A DNA stretch of 64,000 bases from NCBI GenBank assembly GCA_022794215.1, contig JAAWEH010000021.1:1-64000 (forward strand). The letters run 5' to 3'. Position 1 is the first letter of the stretch. Each line of letters opens with the position of its first letter. The DNA is from Oscillospiraceae bacterium. Lineage in GTDB: Bacteria; Bacillota; Clostridia; Oscillospirales; Oscillospiraceae. Under the pieces are notes generated by a model. That model saw nothing but the letters and a program-made list of their open reading frames with translations, ran no database searches and was not told where the DNA came from. Positions 37,123-45,921 of the stretch are shown one piece after another. The translations under genes and the position numbers were made by a program.

Positions 37123-37722
37123 TCAAATCGTGGGCTCGATGCCTGCCTCATCGGTGTACCGCACCTCCACGGTAATATTTCCCACCCTGTCCTGGGCTTC
37201 CTGAAACATGGCGCAGATCTTGTCCACATACTCGGTAAAGCCCTCGTTGTCTCCATACGGGATCCCGGTATAGTGCCGGGGCCGCAGGATGGTGAAATCG
37301 TCGCCCTTATAGGGCAGCCCCGTCAAAATATCCCACAGCGCACTGAAATTCTCCCCATACCATTCATCCCATTCCATTGTCCGCCGCAGCTCCAGCCACA
37401 GCTCGGCCACGTACTTGCAAGGGGACAGATCCACCGTCACCTGCTCCCGGGGGAGGAGAACATAGTCAAAGTGCTCCTTTCCCAGCTCCTCCCGCAGACG
37501 GTCAAACAGGGCAAGCACCTGCTTCAGAGCCTCTCCTGCCTCTCCGTAAGGTTCGTCGGCATAGCGGATCTCCACCCGGAGATCTTCCCCACAGTTGCGG
37601 ATATAGCGCTCCAACTCCTCCAGGGAGTAGATCTTGGGTTCGATCTCAAATTCGATGGAAAGAACCCGCCAAATGCCTGCCTCGTCGTTCCATTTGCCAA
37701 ACCAAGGCTCCACCAGTCTCAT
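37123..37722 (-). CDS. Barstar-like RNase inhibitor (immunity protein)
   Basis: The C-terminal half (about residues 95-190) of this 199-residue protein matches barstar. It has WYGENFSALWDILTG at 121-135, the position of barstar's barnase-binding helix, then a final helix and strand (YVDKICAMFQEAQDRVGNITVEV). Trp130 and Asp131 match barstar Trp38 and Asp39, while Ser127 replaces Asp35. The N-terminal 95 residues are an extra domain with no similarity I recognise. The gene overlaps the upstream RNase gene by 4 bases (ATGA) with its own GGAGG site, so toxin and inhibitor are co-translated. Confidence 0.85.
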   Translation of the reverse strand: MRLVEPWFGKWNDEAGIWRVLSIEFEIEPKIYSLEELERYIRNCGEDLRVEIRYADEPYGEAGEALKQVLALFDRLREELGKEHFDYVLLPREQVTVDLSPCKYVAELWLELRRTMEWDEWYGENFSALWDILTGLPYKGDDFTILRPRHYTGIPYGDNEGFTEYVDKICAMFQEAQDRVGNITVEVRYTDEAGIEPTI

Positions 37723-38351
37723 ATCTCATCCTCCGCCTTTCCGTCATAGGTTATCTCATAAAAGGTAAGATAGTGGTCATAGGTTACAAAGATCAGCCCG
37801 TCATTGGAAAACAGGATCCGGTGTGCGTTGCGCCGTCCCTCATAATAATTGATGTCTGCCTCATACCAGATCCGACCAGGCGCGGAGGGAAGGTGTCCGT
37901 CCGTGTTGTTGTAGATCCCGCCAAATATCATTTTGCCGGGAGCATATTGCCTGGGAACTTTTCCTTCATTCCATTTTAATTTTTTAATTTCCTCTTTCGA
38001 AATATAGTAATCCGGCAGTCGTCCATAATGGACGAGCCAATAGTCAGCGCCGTTTTCTCCATCTTTCGTGGCGCCGCCGGGTGTGATTGTCTCCATAGGA
38101 ATTATAACACACCGACAGTGGTTGTGCAAGGGCGGCTCCACCTCCGGCCATTCATCCATAGCGTAGACCTTTCCATGGTGTCCCCGGCATTCTTTGCACA
38201 GCTTGGGATCCAGCACGGCGCTCCAATGTTTCCAGTGAACGCTCCGGGCCGTTTCCGGGAAAAACGTATCCAAAAGACCTTTGCGCGTAGCCGCCGCCCA
38301 ATGTAAAGGATCTGCTGTTAAGACAGCTCCATATGTGTTTTTTCGGTACAT
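37719..38351 (-). CDS. Barnase-like ribonuclease joined to a phage MuF-type C-terminal motif
   Basis: The start at 38351 has a GGGAGGG site 5 bases before it. The 210-residue product has two parts. Residues about 15-90 resemble the end of Mu gpF/SPP1 gp7-type head proteins, with CKECRGHHGKVY (Cys52, Cys55) and HNHCRC (Cys79, Cys81), a likely zinc-binding set. Residues about 112-200 match barnase almost throughout: DYYISKEE, YAPGKMIFGG, WYEADINY, RRNAHRIL, DHYLTF. Barnase Lys27, Glu73, Arg83, Arg87 and His102 correspond to Lys140, Glu164, Arg174, Arg178 and His193, so the enzyme looks active. No signal peptide is present. The barstar-like gene overlaps its stop. Confidence 0.88.
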   Translation of the reverse strand: MYRKNTYGAVLTADPLHWAAATRKGLLDTFFPETARSVHWKHWSAVLDPKLCKECRGHHGKVYAMDEWPEVEPPLHNHCRCVIIPMETITPGGATKDGENGADYWLVHYGRLPDYYISKEEIKKLKWNEGKVPRQYAPGKMIFGGIYNNTDGHLPSAPGRIWYEADINYYEGRRNAHRILFSNDGLIFVTYDHYLTFYEITYDGKAEDEI

Positions 38352-38428
38352 AAAGCCCTCCCGCATATATGCCTTTGCTCATATGCGTTTCAGGCGTTTC
38401 TGTTGTATGTTTGGATACATCGGGCAAC

Positions 38429-38468
38429 AAAAAACATCGGCAAATTTCTGATCGAAATTTGCCGATGT
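38429..38468 (-). terminator. Terminator behind the half tRNA-Met
   Basis: On the minus strand a 14-bp perfect stem (ACATCGGCAAATTT and complement) is followed by TTTTTT. It sits right after the 3' end of the tRNA fragment, as a real tRNA terminator would. Confidence 0.8.
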
Positions 38469-38472
38469 ATGC

Positions 38473-38515
38473 TTGCGGAGGCAGGACTTGAACCTGCGAC
38501 CGATCGGCTATGAGC
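38473..38515 (-). pseudogene. 3' half of a tRNA-Met gene
   Basis: Bases 38473-38501 are identical to the acceptor 3' strand and T-arm of the intact initiator tRNA at 39667. Beyond that the fragment reads a different anticodon 3' stem and a CAT-containing loop, then stops resembling a tRNA. The 5' half (acceptor, D-arm) is missing and CCA reads GCA. This looks like one boundary of a former insertion or deletion in a tRNA-Met gene. Confidence 0.65.
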
Positions 38516-38689
38516 CGCAAGGTCACTCTCGTCGAGGGGAATGCCATCCTCCAAAACGCCAGCAACCGTAGCCGCATGGAGCGGAGCAACACTGACAACC
38601 TCCAGGCGCTGAAAGACGGGGTCATGGCCGAACTGACCAAGCCCCCGGAGTACAAGGAAGCTCTCTTTGGAAAGGCGGGTGGAAAATAA
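38510..38689 (+). pseudogene. Short coding fragment abutting the tRNA half
   Basis: This 59-codon open frame starts with an ATG that lies inside the tRNA remnant. It has no ribosome binding site and ends just before a hairpin. The predicted product is hydrophilic and well-formed (for example LKDGVMAELTKPPEYKEALFGK), so it looks like the C-terminal end of a once longer protein cut off at the tRNA junction. I do not recognise the family. It is too short for the ORF track. Confidence 0.4.
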
Positions 38690-38722
38690 AAATGCCGGAG
38701 TTCACTGAACTCCGGCATAATA
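38688..38722 (-). terminator. Terminator of the orphan gene
   Basis: The palindrome ATGCCGGAGTTCA/TGAACTCCGGCAT is followed on the minus strand by TTTTTATTTT. Confidence 0.75.
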
Positions 38723-38751
38723 TTTCTGAGGATAGGATTCATGTTTCGTAC

Positions 38752-39456
38752 TCAAAGAAGCTGTTGCTCTTGCAAACAGCCTTGCTCTGTTCCCTCGCTC
38801 CGCGTTTCCAGAATGAGCATCCGCCCCTCCTGCTGGCAGCGCTTCCTGATTTGACCGATATAGTGCTGCAAATCGCCTGAGGTTTCTATCAAAAGGTGAT
38901 CGTGATATTCGCCGCAGACCAAGCAGAGTTCATATGGATCTTCCTCCCGGAGCTCCGGCCTGCCAGCGGCCCATCCGCGGGGCATTTCTCGCGCTCCATG
39001 GCCGTAATATGTGGCTGTTGCAAGGCCGCCCATGGGGATCAGAGGGAGCAGCTTGGGGCCATCGAACTCAGATAGGGCAGTCAAGTCATTCTTTTCCCCA
39101 CAATATACCTGTCCGCCCTGACTTTGATACTCGGATATGTATGCTTCTTGCAGCGGGTCGACAGGTTTCCGATAAGACTTGCGGAAAAGCCCTTTCCTCT
39201 GACTGCGCCAAAATTGGCCCCCCAAAAGTTCTTCCACAACAAAGGGAAAGGAGGACAGCAATTCCGCGCCGAGGGAGCGCGCCAGATTTCCGAAAGAGGG
39301 ATCGCTATCCTCATAGTACGGCATGACGCAAAGCAGATTTTTCCCGCCGGAATACTGTCCGCCATAGTCCCGGTAGTAGTCACCAAGATAGAGTTTGACC
39401 GTATTGACAGGCTTGTCCTGACTCTTCGGCGTTCTGTCTTTATGGAAGAAAAACAT
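38752..39456 (-). CDS. Hypothetical protein of the accessory patch
   Basis: The 234-residue product is not recognised. It has no signal peptide or membrane helix. Visible features are an aromatic/Gly-rich N-terminus (KLYLGDYYRDYGGQYSGGKNLLCVMPYYEDSD), a helical centre and a Cys pair with His residues near the C-terminus (ELCLVCGEYHDHLLIE). It lies alone between the half tRNA-Met and the intact tRNA-fMet, with its own terminator. This position suggests acquired DNA. The start codon has no strong ribosome binding site. Confidence 0.5.
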   Translation of the reverse strand: MFFFHKDRTPKSQDKPVNTVKLYLGDYYRDYGGQYSGGKNLLCVMPYYEDSDPSFGNLARSLGAELLSSFPFVVEELLGGQFWRSQRKGLFRKSYRKPVDPLQEAYISEYQSQGGQVYCGEKNDLTALSEFDGPKLLPLIPMGGLATATYYGHGAREMPRGWAAGRPELREEDPYELCLVCGEYHDHLLIETSGDLQHYIGQIRKRCQQEGRMLILETRSEGTEQGCLQEQQLL

Positions 39457-39620
39457 CTACAATCACTCCACTGCTGTAATGTCAACGACCCACCGGCCCA
39501 GCGCGCTGCCTGTCCACCTGCCGCCAATACTTGCTATGGAAGAATACGTCTTTTTTTCGATAAAGTCCCGTATGGGTCAAAAGATGGGTCAAACTTTCTG
39601 CCCCTCAAAAATCCGGGCCC

Positions 39621-39665
39621 AAAAGAAATAGAAAGTCACCGTTTCCAGAAAGAAACGGTGACTTT
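39621..39665 (-). terminator. Terminator of the tRNA-fMet gene
   Basis: A 14-bp perfect stem (AAAGTCACCGTTTC and complement) is followed on the minus strand by TATTTCTTTT, directly behind the tRNA CCA end. Confidence 0.75.
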
Positions 39666-39666
39666 A

Positions 39667-39742
<76 letters not shown>

Positions 39743-39858
39743 CTATATAGGGCCCTCCAAAAAGCGGAACACTTTTTGAAAAAGAAAGAAGGAACCTGTG
39801 GCTATGAAGCTTTCGGCGGCCCTTTGCCAAAAGGGAAATGAAACAGGCTTCCTATGAC

Positions 39859-39946
39859 TGGTGCCGGAGACCGGAGTCGAACCGGCACGTTCTTTTGGAA
39901 CACAGGATTTTAAGTCCCGGGCGTCTACCAATTCCGCCACTCCGGC
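39859..39946 (-). tRNA. tRNA-Leu (anticodon TAA)
   Basis: The 88-base gene has the acceptor GCCGGAG/CTCCGGC, encoded CCA, the long variable arm expected of leucine tRNAs and the anticodon TAA in CTTAAAA. It lies 116 bases upstream of tRNA-fMet on the same strand. Confidence 0.93.
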
Positions 39947-40076
39947 ATGGATGGCACGGGTCTTTTCAGTGCTCAATTACTATACCATAGCTTCCCCATG
40001 GTGTCAAGGGAAAATTCCAATAGAAGGTAAAATTTTCCAAATCCACATTGGAAGATAGGGAGCGGATATCTTTTCC

Positions 40077-40105
40077 TTTACAAGCCGGAATCCTTTGGAT
40101 ATAAT
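40077..40105 (+). promoter_or_regulatory. Promoter of prfB
   Basis: TTTACA and a perfect TATAAT are separated by 17 bases, about 37 bases before the prfB ATG. Confidence 0.75.
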
Positions 40106-40141
40106 AGGAACCGATAAATTTTAAGAATGTGAGTGTGGATC

Positions 40142-41263
40142 ATGCTTCAGTTTGACGAATATAAAGTGAGACTCAATAACCTTAAGCCTGCCTTGGATGA
40201 TTTATCCCAGGCCCTGGATCTGGACAATGCCAAGCGGGAGCTGGAGATGCTGGAGTCGGAAAGCGCCAGCGAGGGCTTTTGGGACGACCTGGAAAAGTCC
40301 CAGAAGGCCACGAGAAGGATGAATACCCTGCGCAGCAAGCTGGAGCACCAGGATCGCCGGGAGCGGGAGTGGGACGACCTCATGACCCTGTGCGAGATGG
40401 GCAACGAGATGGAGGACGACTCCCTTCTGCCCGAACTGGAGGAGGGCTTTGCCAAGCTGGAGGCCGAGATGGAGGAGGCCCGGCTTTCCACCCTTCTCAC
40501 CGGGGAGTACGACAGCTCCAACGTGATCCTGACCATCCACCCCGGCGCCGGCGGAACCGAGGCCCAGGACTGGGCCCAGATGCTCTACCGCATGTACACC
40601 CGCTGGACCGAGCGGAAGGGTTTTACCTATAAGATCATGGACTACCAGGAGGCGGACGAGGCGGGGATCAAGTCGGCCACCATCATGATCGAGGGGGAGA
40701 ACGCCTACGGCTACCTCCGGGGGGAGCACGGCGTCCACCGGCTGGTGCGGGTGTCCCCCTTTGACGCCAACGCCCGGCGGCAGACCTCCTTCGCCTCTGT
40801 GGAAGTGATGCCCGACCTCCCCGAGGACGCGGAGATCGAGATCAAGGACGAGGACTACGAGATGCAGGTCTACCGGGCCAGCGGCGCCGGCGGCCAGCAC
40901 ATCAACAAGACCTCCTCCGCCGTGCGGCTCATTCACAAGGCCACCGGCATCGTGGTGGCCTCCCAGGAGGAGCGCAGCCAGTTCCAGAACAAGGAGAACT
41001 GTATGCGGATGCTCCGGGCCAAGCTGTTGGAGCTCCAGATGCAGGAAAAGGCGGAGAAGATCTCCGATTTGAAGGGGGTTCAGTTGAAGATCGAGTGGGG
41101 CAGCCAGATCCGCTCCTACGTCTTTATGCCCTACCAGATGGTGAAGGATCTGCGCACCAACTTTGAGACCAGCAACATCAACAGTGTGATGGACGGAGAC
41201 CTGGATGGCTTTGTCAACGCCTATCTGAAGGCGGCGGCTACAGGAAACTGGGCCACCAAGTAA
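40142..41263 (+). CDS. prfB: Peptide chain release factor 2
   Basis: RF2 ends translation at UGA and UAA. The 373-residue product has the RF2-specific SPF tripeptide ([15 protein letters not shown]) that reads the stop codon and the catalytic GGQ loop ([21 protein letters not shown]) that drives peptide release. The reading frame is continuous from the ATG. There is no in-frame UGA and no CTTTGAC slippery site near codon 25, so the usual RF2 programmed frameshift is absent. The ribosome binding site before the ATG is weak; a GTG three codons upstream is an alternative start. Confidence 0.96.
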   Translation: MLQFDEYKVRLNNLKPALDDLSQALDLDNAKRELEMLESESASEGFWDDLEKSQKATRRMNTLRSKLEHQDRREREWDDLMTLCEMGNEMEDDSLLPELEEGFAKLEAEMEEARLSTLLTGEYDSSNVILTIHPGAGGTEAQDWAQMLYRMYTRWTERKGFTYKIMDYQEADEAGIKSATIMIEGENAYGYLRGEHGVHRLVRVSPFDANARRQTSFASVEVMPDLPEDAEIEIKDEDYEMQVYRASGAGGQHINKTSSAVRLIHKATGIVVASQEERSQFQNKENCMRMLRAKLLELQMQEKAEKISDLKGVQLKIEWGSQIRSYVFMPYQMVKDLRTNFETSNINSVMDGDLDGFVNAYLKAAATGNWATK

Positions 41264-41278
41264 AACGCTTATCTTATG

Positions 41279-41306
41279 AAGGACGGGCAAATGCCCGTCC
41301 TTTTTT
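41279..41306 (+). terminator. Terminator of prfB
   Basis: The stem AAGGACGGGCA and complement is followed by TTTTTT. Confidence 0.9.
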
Positions 41307-41352
41307 GATGGAATATATAGCCAAACAGAATATATTTCAACCCGGAAAGGAA

Positions 41353-41381
41353 TTGCAAAGGGACTGTTATTTCGCTATAAT
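41353..41381 (+). promoter_or_regulatory. Promoter of the first SLH 5'-nucleotidase
   Basis: TTGCAA and a perfect TATAAT are separated by 17 bases, about 58 bases before the start codon. Confidence 0.75.
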
Positions 41382-41438
41382 TTTCTATGTAAAACCCCGC
41401 TATTTTTGTGCAAAATCAAAAAAGAAAAGGTGGTAGCA

Positions 41439-43544
41439 ATGAAAAAGAACAAACGGTTCCTGTCTCTGGCCATGGCGCTGGCTATGACGGCGTCTCTGGT
41501 AACCCCGGCCTTTGCCGCGGAAGAGAAAGACATCACAATCCTTTATACCAACGATGTTCACGCCAACTTCAGCAAGAAGATCACCTACTCCATGGTGGCC
41601 GGCTACCGGGACAGCCTGGAGAACGTACTTTTGCTGGATGCCGGCGACCACATTCAGAATACGGTCTATGGCAATATCAACACCGCCAACGTGGTCATCG
41701 ACATCATGAACGCCGCCGGGTACGATGCGGCCACCCTGGGCAATCACGACTTTGGCAACATGGCGGTGCTGGAGAATGCCGAGTTTGACTACCTGGCCTG
41801 TAACGTGTTCCGTGACGGAAAGGCCTTTGCGGATCCCTACAAGGTCTATGAGGTGGGCGGCAAGAAGGTGGCCGTCGTGGGCATCTCCACCCCGGAGACC
41901 ATTGCCAAGTCCACCCCCACCAACTTCATGGACGAAGAGGGCAACATCATCTTCACCTTCGGCGAAGGGGAGGACGGCGCCGTTCTTTACGGCCTGGTTC
42001 AGGACGCCATTGACGCTGCCGCTAAGGAAGCTGACTACGTGGTGGCCCTGGGACACCTGGGCTCGGACGAAAGCGCCGCTCCCTATTCCAGCCTGGACGT
42101 GATCAAGAACACCACCGGTCTGACCGCCTTTATCGACGGTCACTCCCACACTGAGATGGAGGGCCAGCAGGTGGCCGACAAGGAGGGCAAGACCGTGGTG
42201 CTCACCCAGACCGGCTGTAACTTTGCCACCCTGGGCCAGATGACCATCGCCGCCGACGGCACCGTCACCACCAAATTGCTGAAGAACACCGATCTGGCCG
42301 AGGTCGAGCCCAACGCCGAGACCAAGAAGGTGGAGGAGGACTTCGCCGCCGCAACCGAGGCCCTGAAGAGCGTGGTCATCGGCGCCACCGAGGTAGCCCT
42401 GCCCATCAACGACGAAAACGGCGTGCGCATGGTGCGCAAGCAGGATTCCGCCATTGCCAACTTCTGCACCGACGCTTTCTATCATATGTACGACGGCACC
42501 GAGTACACCGTAGACATCGCCATCCAGGTGGGCGGCAACATTCGGGCCACTGTGGATGCGGGCGAGATCACCTATCAGGATGTGACGACCCTCTATCCCT
42601 GGAACAACGGCGTGTGCCTGGTGCGGCTTACCGGCCAGCAGGTGCTGGACGCTCTAGAGTGGGGCGCCAAGTCCCTCAATGCCGAGGGCACCGCTGAAGA
42701 CGGCGGCTTCCTGAACGTGGCCGGCCTGAAGTATACCGTCAACGTGGCCATTCCCTCCACCGTGCAGAAGAGCGAGAACAACATCTGGACCGGCGGCCCC
42801 ACCGGTGAGTACCGGGTGGTGGATGTTCAGGTCCTGGATCGGAAGACCGGCGAGTATGTCCCCCTGGATCTGGACGCCAAGTACAACCTGGCCGGTGTGA
42901 ACTACACCCTGATGCAGATGGGCGACGGCTTCAACATGTTTGACGGCGAGTATATCCGCAACAACACCACCGTGGATTACCTGACTCTGGTTCAGTATCT
43001 GGAGACCTTCCCCGTGGACGAGGCCACCGGCCTGCACACCATCAAGGCCGGCATGGGGTATGACGACATCAACGGCCAGGGCCGTATCATCGTGATCAAC
43101 CGTCCCGCCGATCTGGATGAGAACGAGTGGTGGTACGAGACCGCGCTGAAGGTTCTGGACAACAAGCTGATGAAGGGCAACGAAAACGGCTTCGACGCCC
43201 TGGCCAACGTGACCAAGGCCACCGTGTTCCAGACCCTCTACAACATGGAGGGCAAGCCCGTTGCCGCCGAGGACGCCAAGACCATTGCCATGCCCGAGGA
43301 TGCCTGGTATGCCGACGCCATGAACTGGGCCGCCAACAATAACCTCTTCGCCGAGGAAGCCTACAACGAGGACAACGTGATTGACCGGGCCGGCATCAAG
43401 GCCATTCTGGACGCCTACTGTGCGCTGAAGGACGTCAACAGCGAAGGTCTGATGAAGGGCAACGAAAGCGGCGATCTGATGCTGGACAAGGCCCTGACCC
43501 GCGCCGAATTTGCCCAGGTTTTGGTGAACCTGACCGAGAAATAA
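41439..43544 (+). CDS. Secreted 5'-nucleotidase/metallophosphatase with SLH domains (first copy)
   Basis: The start at 41439 (AAAGGTGG site) gives a clean Sec signal (LSLAMALAMTASLVTPAFAAEE). The 701-residue product has a metallophosphatase domain with all metal motifs: NDVHANF, DAGDH, LGNHDFGN and GHSHTEM. A 5'-nucleotidase C-terminal domain follows (substrate-binding, DGFNMFDGEY). The last 140 residues are SLH-type repeats (WWYETALKVLDNKLMKG, WYADAMNWAANNNL, LTRAEFAQVLVNL) that anchor to the cell-wall polymer. It should hydrolyse extracellular nucleotides to nucleosides, which could feed the nucleoside importer upstream. Confidence 0.92.
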   Translation: MKKNKRFLSLAMALAMTASLVTPAFAAEEKDITILYTNDVHANFSKKITYSMVAGYRDSLENVLLLDAGDHIQNTVYGNINTANVVIDIMNAAGYDAATLGNHDFGNMAVLENAEFDYLACNVFRDGKAFADPYKVYEVGGKKVAVVGISTPETIAKSTPTNFMDEEGNIIFTFGEGEDGAVLYGLVQDAIDAAAKEADYVVALGHLGSDESAAPYSSLDVIKNTTGLTAFIDGHSHTEMEGQQVADKEGKTVVLTQTGCNFATLGQMTIAADGTVTTKLLKNTDLAEVEPNAETKKVEEDFAAATEALKSVVIGATEVALPINDENGVRMVRKQDSAIANFCTDAFYHMYDGTEYTVDIAIQVGGNIRATVDAGEITYQDVTTLYPWNNGVCLVRLTGQQVLDALEWGAKSLNAEGTAEDGGFLNVAGLKYTVNVAIPSTVQKSENNIWTGGPTGEYRVVDVQVLDRKTGEYVPLDLDAKYNLAGVNYTLMQMGDGFNMFDGEYIRNNTTVDYLTLVQYLETFPVDEATGLHTIKAGMGYDDINGQGRIIVINRPADLDENEWWYETALKVLDNKLMKGNENGFDALANVTKATVFQTLYNMEGKPVAAEDAKTIAMPEDAWYADAMNWAANNNLFAEEAYNEDNVIDRAGIKAILDAYCALKDVNSEGLMKGNESGDLMLDKALTRAEFAQVLVNLTEK

Positions 43545-43579
43545 GACAAAAGCATTGCGCTGCAGTGGATAGACATTTT

Positions 43580-43623
43580 TAAATAGAGCCCCCGGAGGCC
43601 GCGGCCTCCGGGGGCTCTATTTA
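43580..43623 (+). terminator. Terminator of the first SLH 5'-nucleotidase
   Basis: A perfect palindrome of about 21 bp per arm (TAAATAGAGCCCCCGGAGGC and complement) lies after the stop codon. The T run is short. Confidence 0.8.
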
Positions 43624-43649
43624 AAAGGGGAAAAATTTTAGAAAGACTA

Positions 43650-43678
43650 TTGTTTTTTTGTCACCGTTTTGTTACAAT
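43650..43678 (+). promoter_or_regulatory. Promoter of the second SLH 5'-nucleotidase
   Basis: TTGTTT and TACAAT are separated by 17 bases, about 60 bases before the start codon. Confidence 0.55.
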
Positions 43679-43737
43679 TACAAATGCCGAAGAAAGCATT
43701 TTGTCCCAATAAAACACAAAAGGAAAGGTGAATATCT

Positions 43738-45843
43738 ATGAAGCAGAGCAAAAAGCTCCTGTCCCTGGCGCTGGCTCTCACCATGGGTCTCTCTCTGGCC
43801 ACCCCCGCTATGGCCGCCGATGAGACCAAGACCGAGACCGGCAAAATTGTCATTCTTCACACCAACGACGTCCATTGCGGCATCGACCAGGCTGTGAAGG
43901 AGAATGAGGAGACCGGCGAGAAGACGGTCACCAACATCGGCTATGCCGGCGTTGCCGCCTACAAGGCCGAGATGGAGGCCCAGTATGGCGAGGGCAACGT
44001 CACTTTGGTGGACGCCGGCGACGCCATCCAGGGCGGCCCCATCGGCACCCTGACCAAGGGCGCTGCCATCGTCGAGATCATGAACGAGGTGGGCTACGAC
44101 CTGGCCATCCCCGGCAACCATGAGTTTGACTACGGCATGGACAACTTCCTGTCCCTGGCCAAGGATACCGCCAAGTATCCCTATATCTGCGCCAACTTCA
44201 CCGACCTGAAGGGCAATGCCGTTTTTGACGCCTACAAGGTCGTGACCTACGGCGAGGTGAAGGTGGCCTATGTGGGCATCGACACCCCTGAGACCTTTGC
44301 TAAGTCTACCCCCACCTTCTTCCAGGACGGCGAGGGCAACTACATCTACGGCTTCCAGCAGGGCAACGAGGGCAAGGACCTCTACGAGTGCGTGCAGAAG
44401 GCCGTTGACGCCGCCAAGAAGGACGGCGCCGACTACGTGGTGGCCATGGGCCACCTGGGCGACAACGGCTCCACCGAGGAGTGGAAGGCCCAGAGCGTCA
44501 TCGCCAACACCACCGGCATCGACGTGTTCATCGACGGCCACTCCCACGAGGAGATCGAGAAGACCGCGGCCAACAAGGACGGCAAGGACGTGGTCTGGGC
44601 CCAGACCGGCACCAAGCTGGCCAACATCGGCAAGATCGTTATCGACACCGAGACCAAGGAGATCACCCACGAGCTGGTGTCCGGCTACGACAAGCAGGAC
44701 GAGGCCGTGGCCGCTTTCGTGAAGGAGAAGAACGACGCCTTCGAGGCTGAGCTGAAGAAGGTAGTGGCCACCTCCGAGGTGGAGCTCACCGTCAACGGCG
44801 CCGACGGCAAGCGGGCTATCCGCAACGGCGAGACCAACCTGGGCGACCTGTGCGCCGACGCTTACCTCACCATGCTGGAGGCTGACGTGGCCATCGTCAA
44901 CGGCGGCGGTATCCGCGCCAACATTGCTGCCGGTGAGGTCACCTACGAGGACATCATCAACGTCCATCCCTTCGGCAACGAGGGCTGCCTGGTGGAGACC
45001 AAGGGTCAGAACATTCTGGATGCCCTGGAGATGGCCTCCCGCCTGTATCCCGAGGAGTGCGGCGGCTTCCTGCAGGTTGCCGGCCTCACTTACACCATCA
45101 ACGCCTCCATCCCCTCCTCCGTGGTTCTCAGCGATGAGGGCGAGTTTGTGAAGGTGGACGGCGACTACCGCGTCACCGACGTGATGGTGGCCGGCGAGCC
45201 TCTGGATCTGGAGAAGACCTACACTGTGGCCTCCCACAACTATATGCTCAAGGACGGCGGCGACGGCCTGGTCATGTTCAAGACCAGCAACCTGCTGAAG
45301 GACAGCGTCATGATCGACAACGCCATCCTCATCAACTATATCGTAGAGGCCCTGGAGGGCAAGGTCACCGAGGCCCAGTACGGCGCCTCTCAGGGCCGCA
45401 TCCTTTTCGTCCCCGCCGACGTGGCCGTGGATGCCTGGTATTACAATGTGGTCAAGGAGACCCTGGCCACCGGCCTGATGCAGGGCACCGACAAGGGCTT
45501 TGAGGCTCTGACCGACGTCACCGTGGCCAGCGTGCTGCAGACCCTCTACAACGCTCAGGGCAAGCCCGACGCCACCGACGCCGAGGTGTGGTACACCGAC
45601 GCTGTGAACTGGGCCACCAAGAACGAGCTGGTGAAGGAGTTCACCGAGGACGCCGCCGCCACCCGCGGTGAGGTGAAGGACATTCTGGACGCATACTGCG
45701 CCATGCTGAACGTCACTCCCGAGTCTCCCCTGATGAAGGGCAACGAGAACGGCGACCTGATGCTGGACAAGACTCTGACCCGCTCCGAGTTTGCCCAGAT
45801 CCTGGTGAACCTGTCCCAGCTTCCCATGCCCCTGGCTGACTGA
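43738..45843 (+). CDS. Secreted 5'-nucleotidase/metallophosphatase with SLH domains (second copy)
   Basis: This 701-residue product is a paralogue of the preceding gene with the same order of parts. It has a signal peptide (LSLALALTMGLSLATPAMAADE), a metallophosphatase domain (HTNDVHCGI, DAGDAIQGGP, PGNHEFDYG, GHSHEEIE), a 5'-nucleotidase C-domain (VNGGGIRANI, DGGDGLVMF) and C-terminal SLH repeats (AWYYNVVKETLATGLMQG, WYTDAVNWATKNEL, LTRSEFAQILVNL). The active-site surroundings resemble canonical UshA/YfkN-type nucleotidases more closely than the first copy. It has its own promoter and terminator, so the pair is tandem but separately transcribed. Confidence 0.93.
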   Translation: MKQSKKLLSLALALTMGLSLATPAMAADETKTETGKIVILHTNDVHCGIDQAVKENEETGEKTVTNIGYAGVAAYKAEMEAQYGEGNVTLVDAGDAIQGGPIGTLTKGAAIVEIMNEVGYDLAIPGNHEFDYGMDNFLSLAKDTAKYPYICANFTDLKGNAVFDAYKVVTYGEVKVAYVGIDTPETFAKSTPTFFQDGEGNYIYGFQQGNEGKDLYECVQKAVDAAKKDGADYVVAMGHLGDNGSTEEWKAQSVIANTTGIDVFIDGHSHEEIEKTAANKDGKDVVWAQTGTKLANIGKIVIDTETKEITHELVSGYDKQDEAVAAFVKEKNDAFEAELKKVVATSEVELTVNGADGKRAIRNGETNLGDLCADAYLTMLEADVAIVNGGGIRANIAAGEVTYEDIINVHPFGNEGCLVETKGQNILDALEMASRLYPEECGGFLQVAGLTYTINASIPSSVVLSDEGEFVKVDGDYRVTDVMVAGEPLDLEKTYTVASHNYMLKDGGDGLVMFKTSNLLKDSVMIDNAILINYIVEALEGKVTEAQYGASQGRILFVPADVAVDAWYYNVVKETLATGLMQGTDKGFEALTDVTVASVLQTLYNAQGKPDATDAEVWYTDAVNWATKNELVKEFTEDAAATRGEVKDILDAYCAMLNVTPESPLMKGNENGDLMLDKTLTRSEFAQILVNLSQLPMPLAD

Positions 45844-45852
45844 TTCCATAGA

Positions 45853-45893
45853 AAAAAGAGGCCCGAGGATTTCCTCGGGCCTCTTTCCCTTTT
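45853..45893 (+). terminator. Terminator of the second SLH 5'-nucleotidase
   Basis: The stem AAAGAGGCCCGAGG and complement is followed by a T/C-rich tail. Confidence 0.85.
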
Positions 45894-45921
45894 CATCTCG
45901 GTGGAAAGGGGAGAAATGCCA

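Noticed and set aside
39470-39665. Possible integrase C-terminal remnant (SRMGQKMGQTF) next to the tRNA
   Set aside because: The frame lacks any tyrosine-recombinase motif upstream, so the resemblance is too weak to report as a feature.
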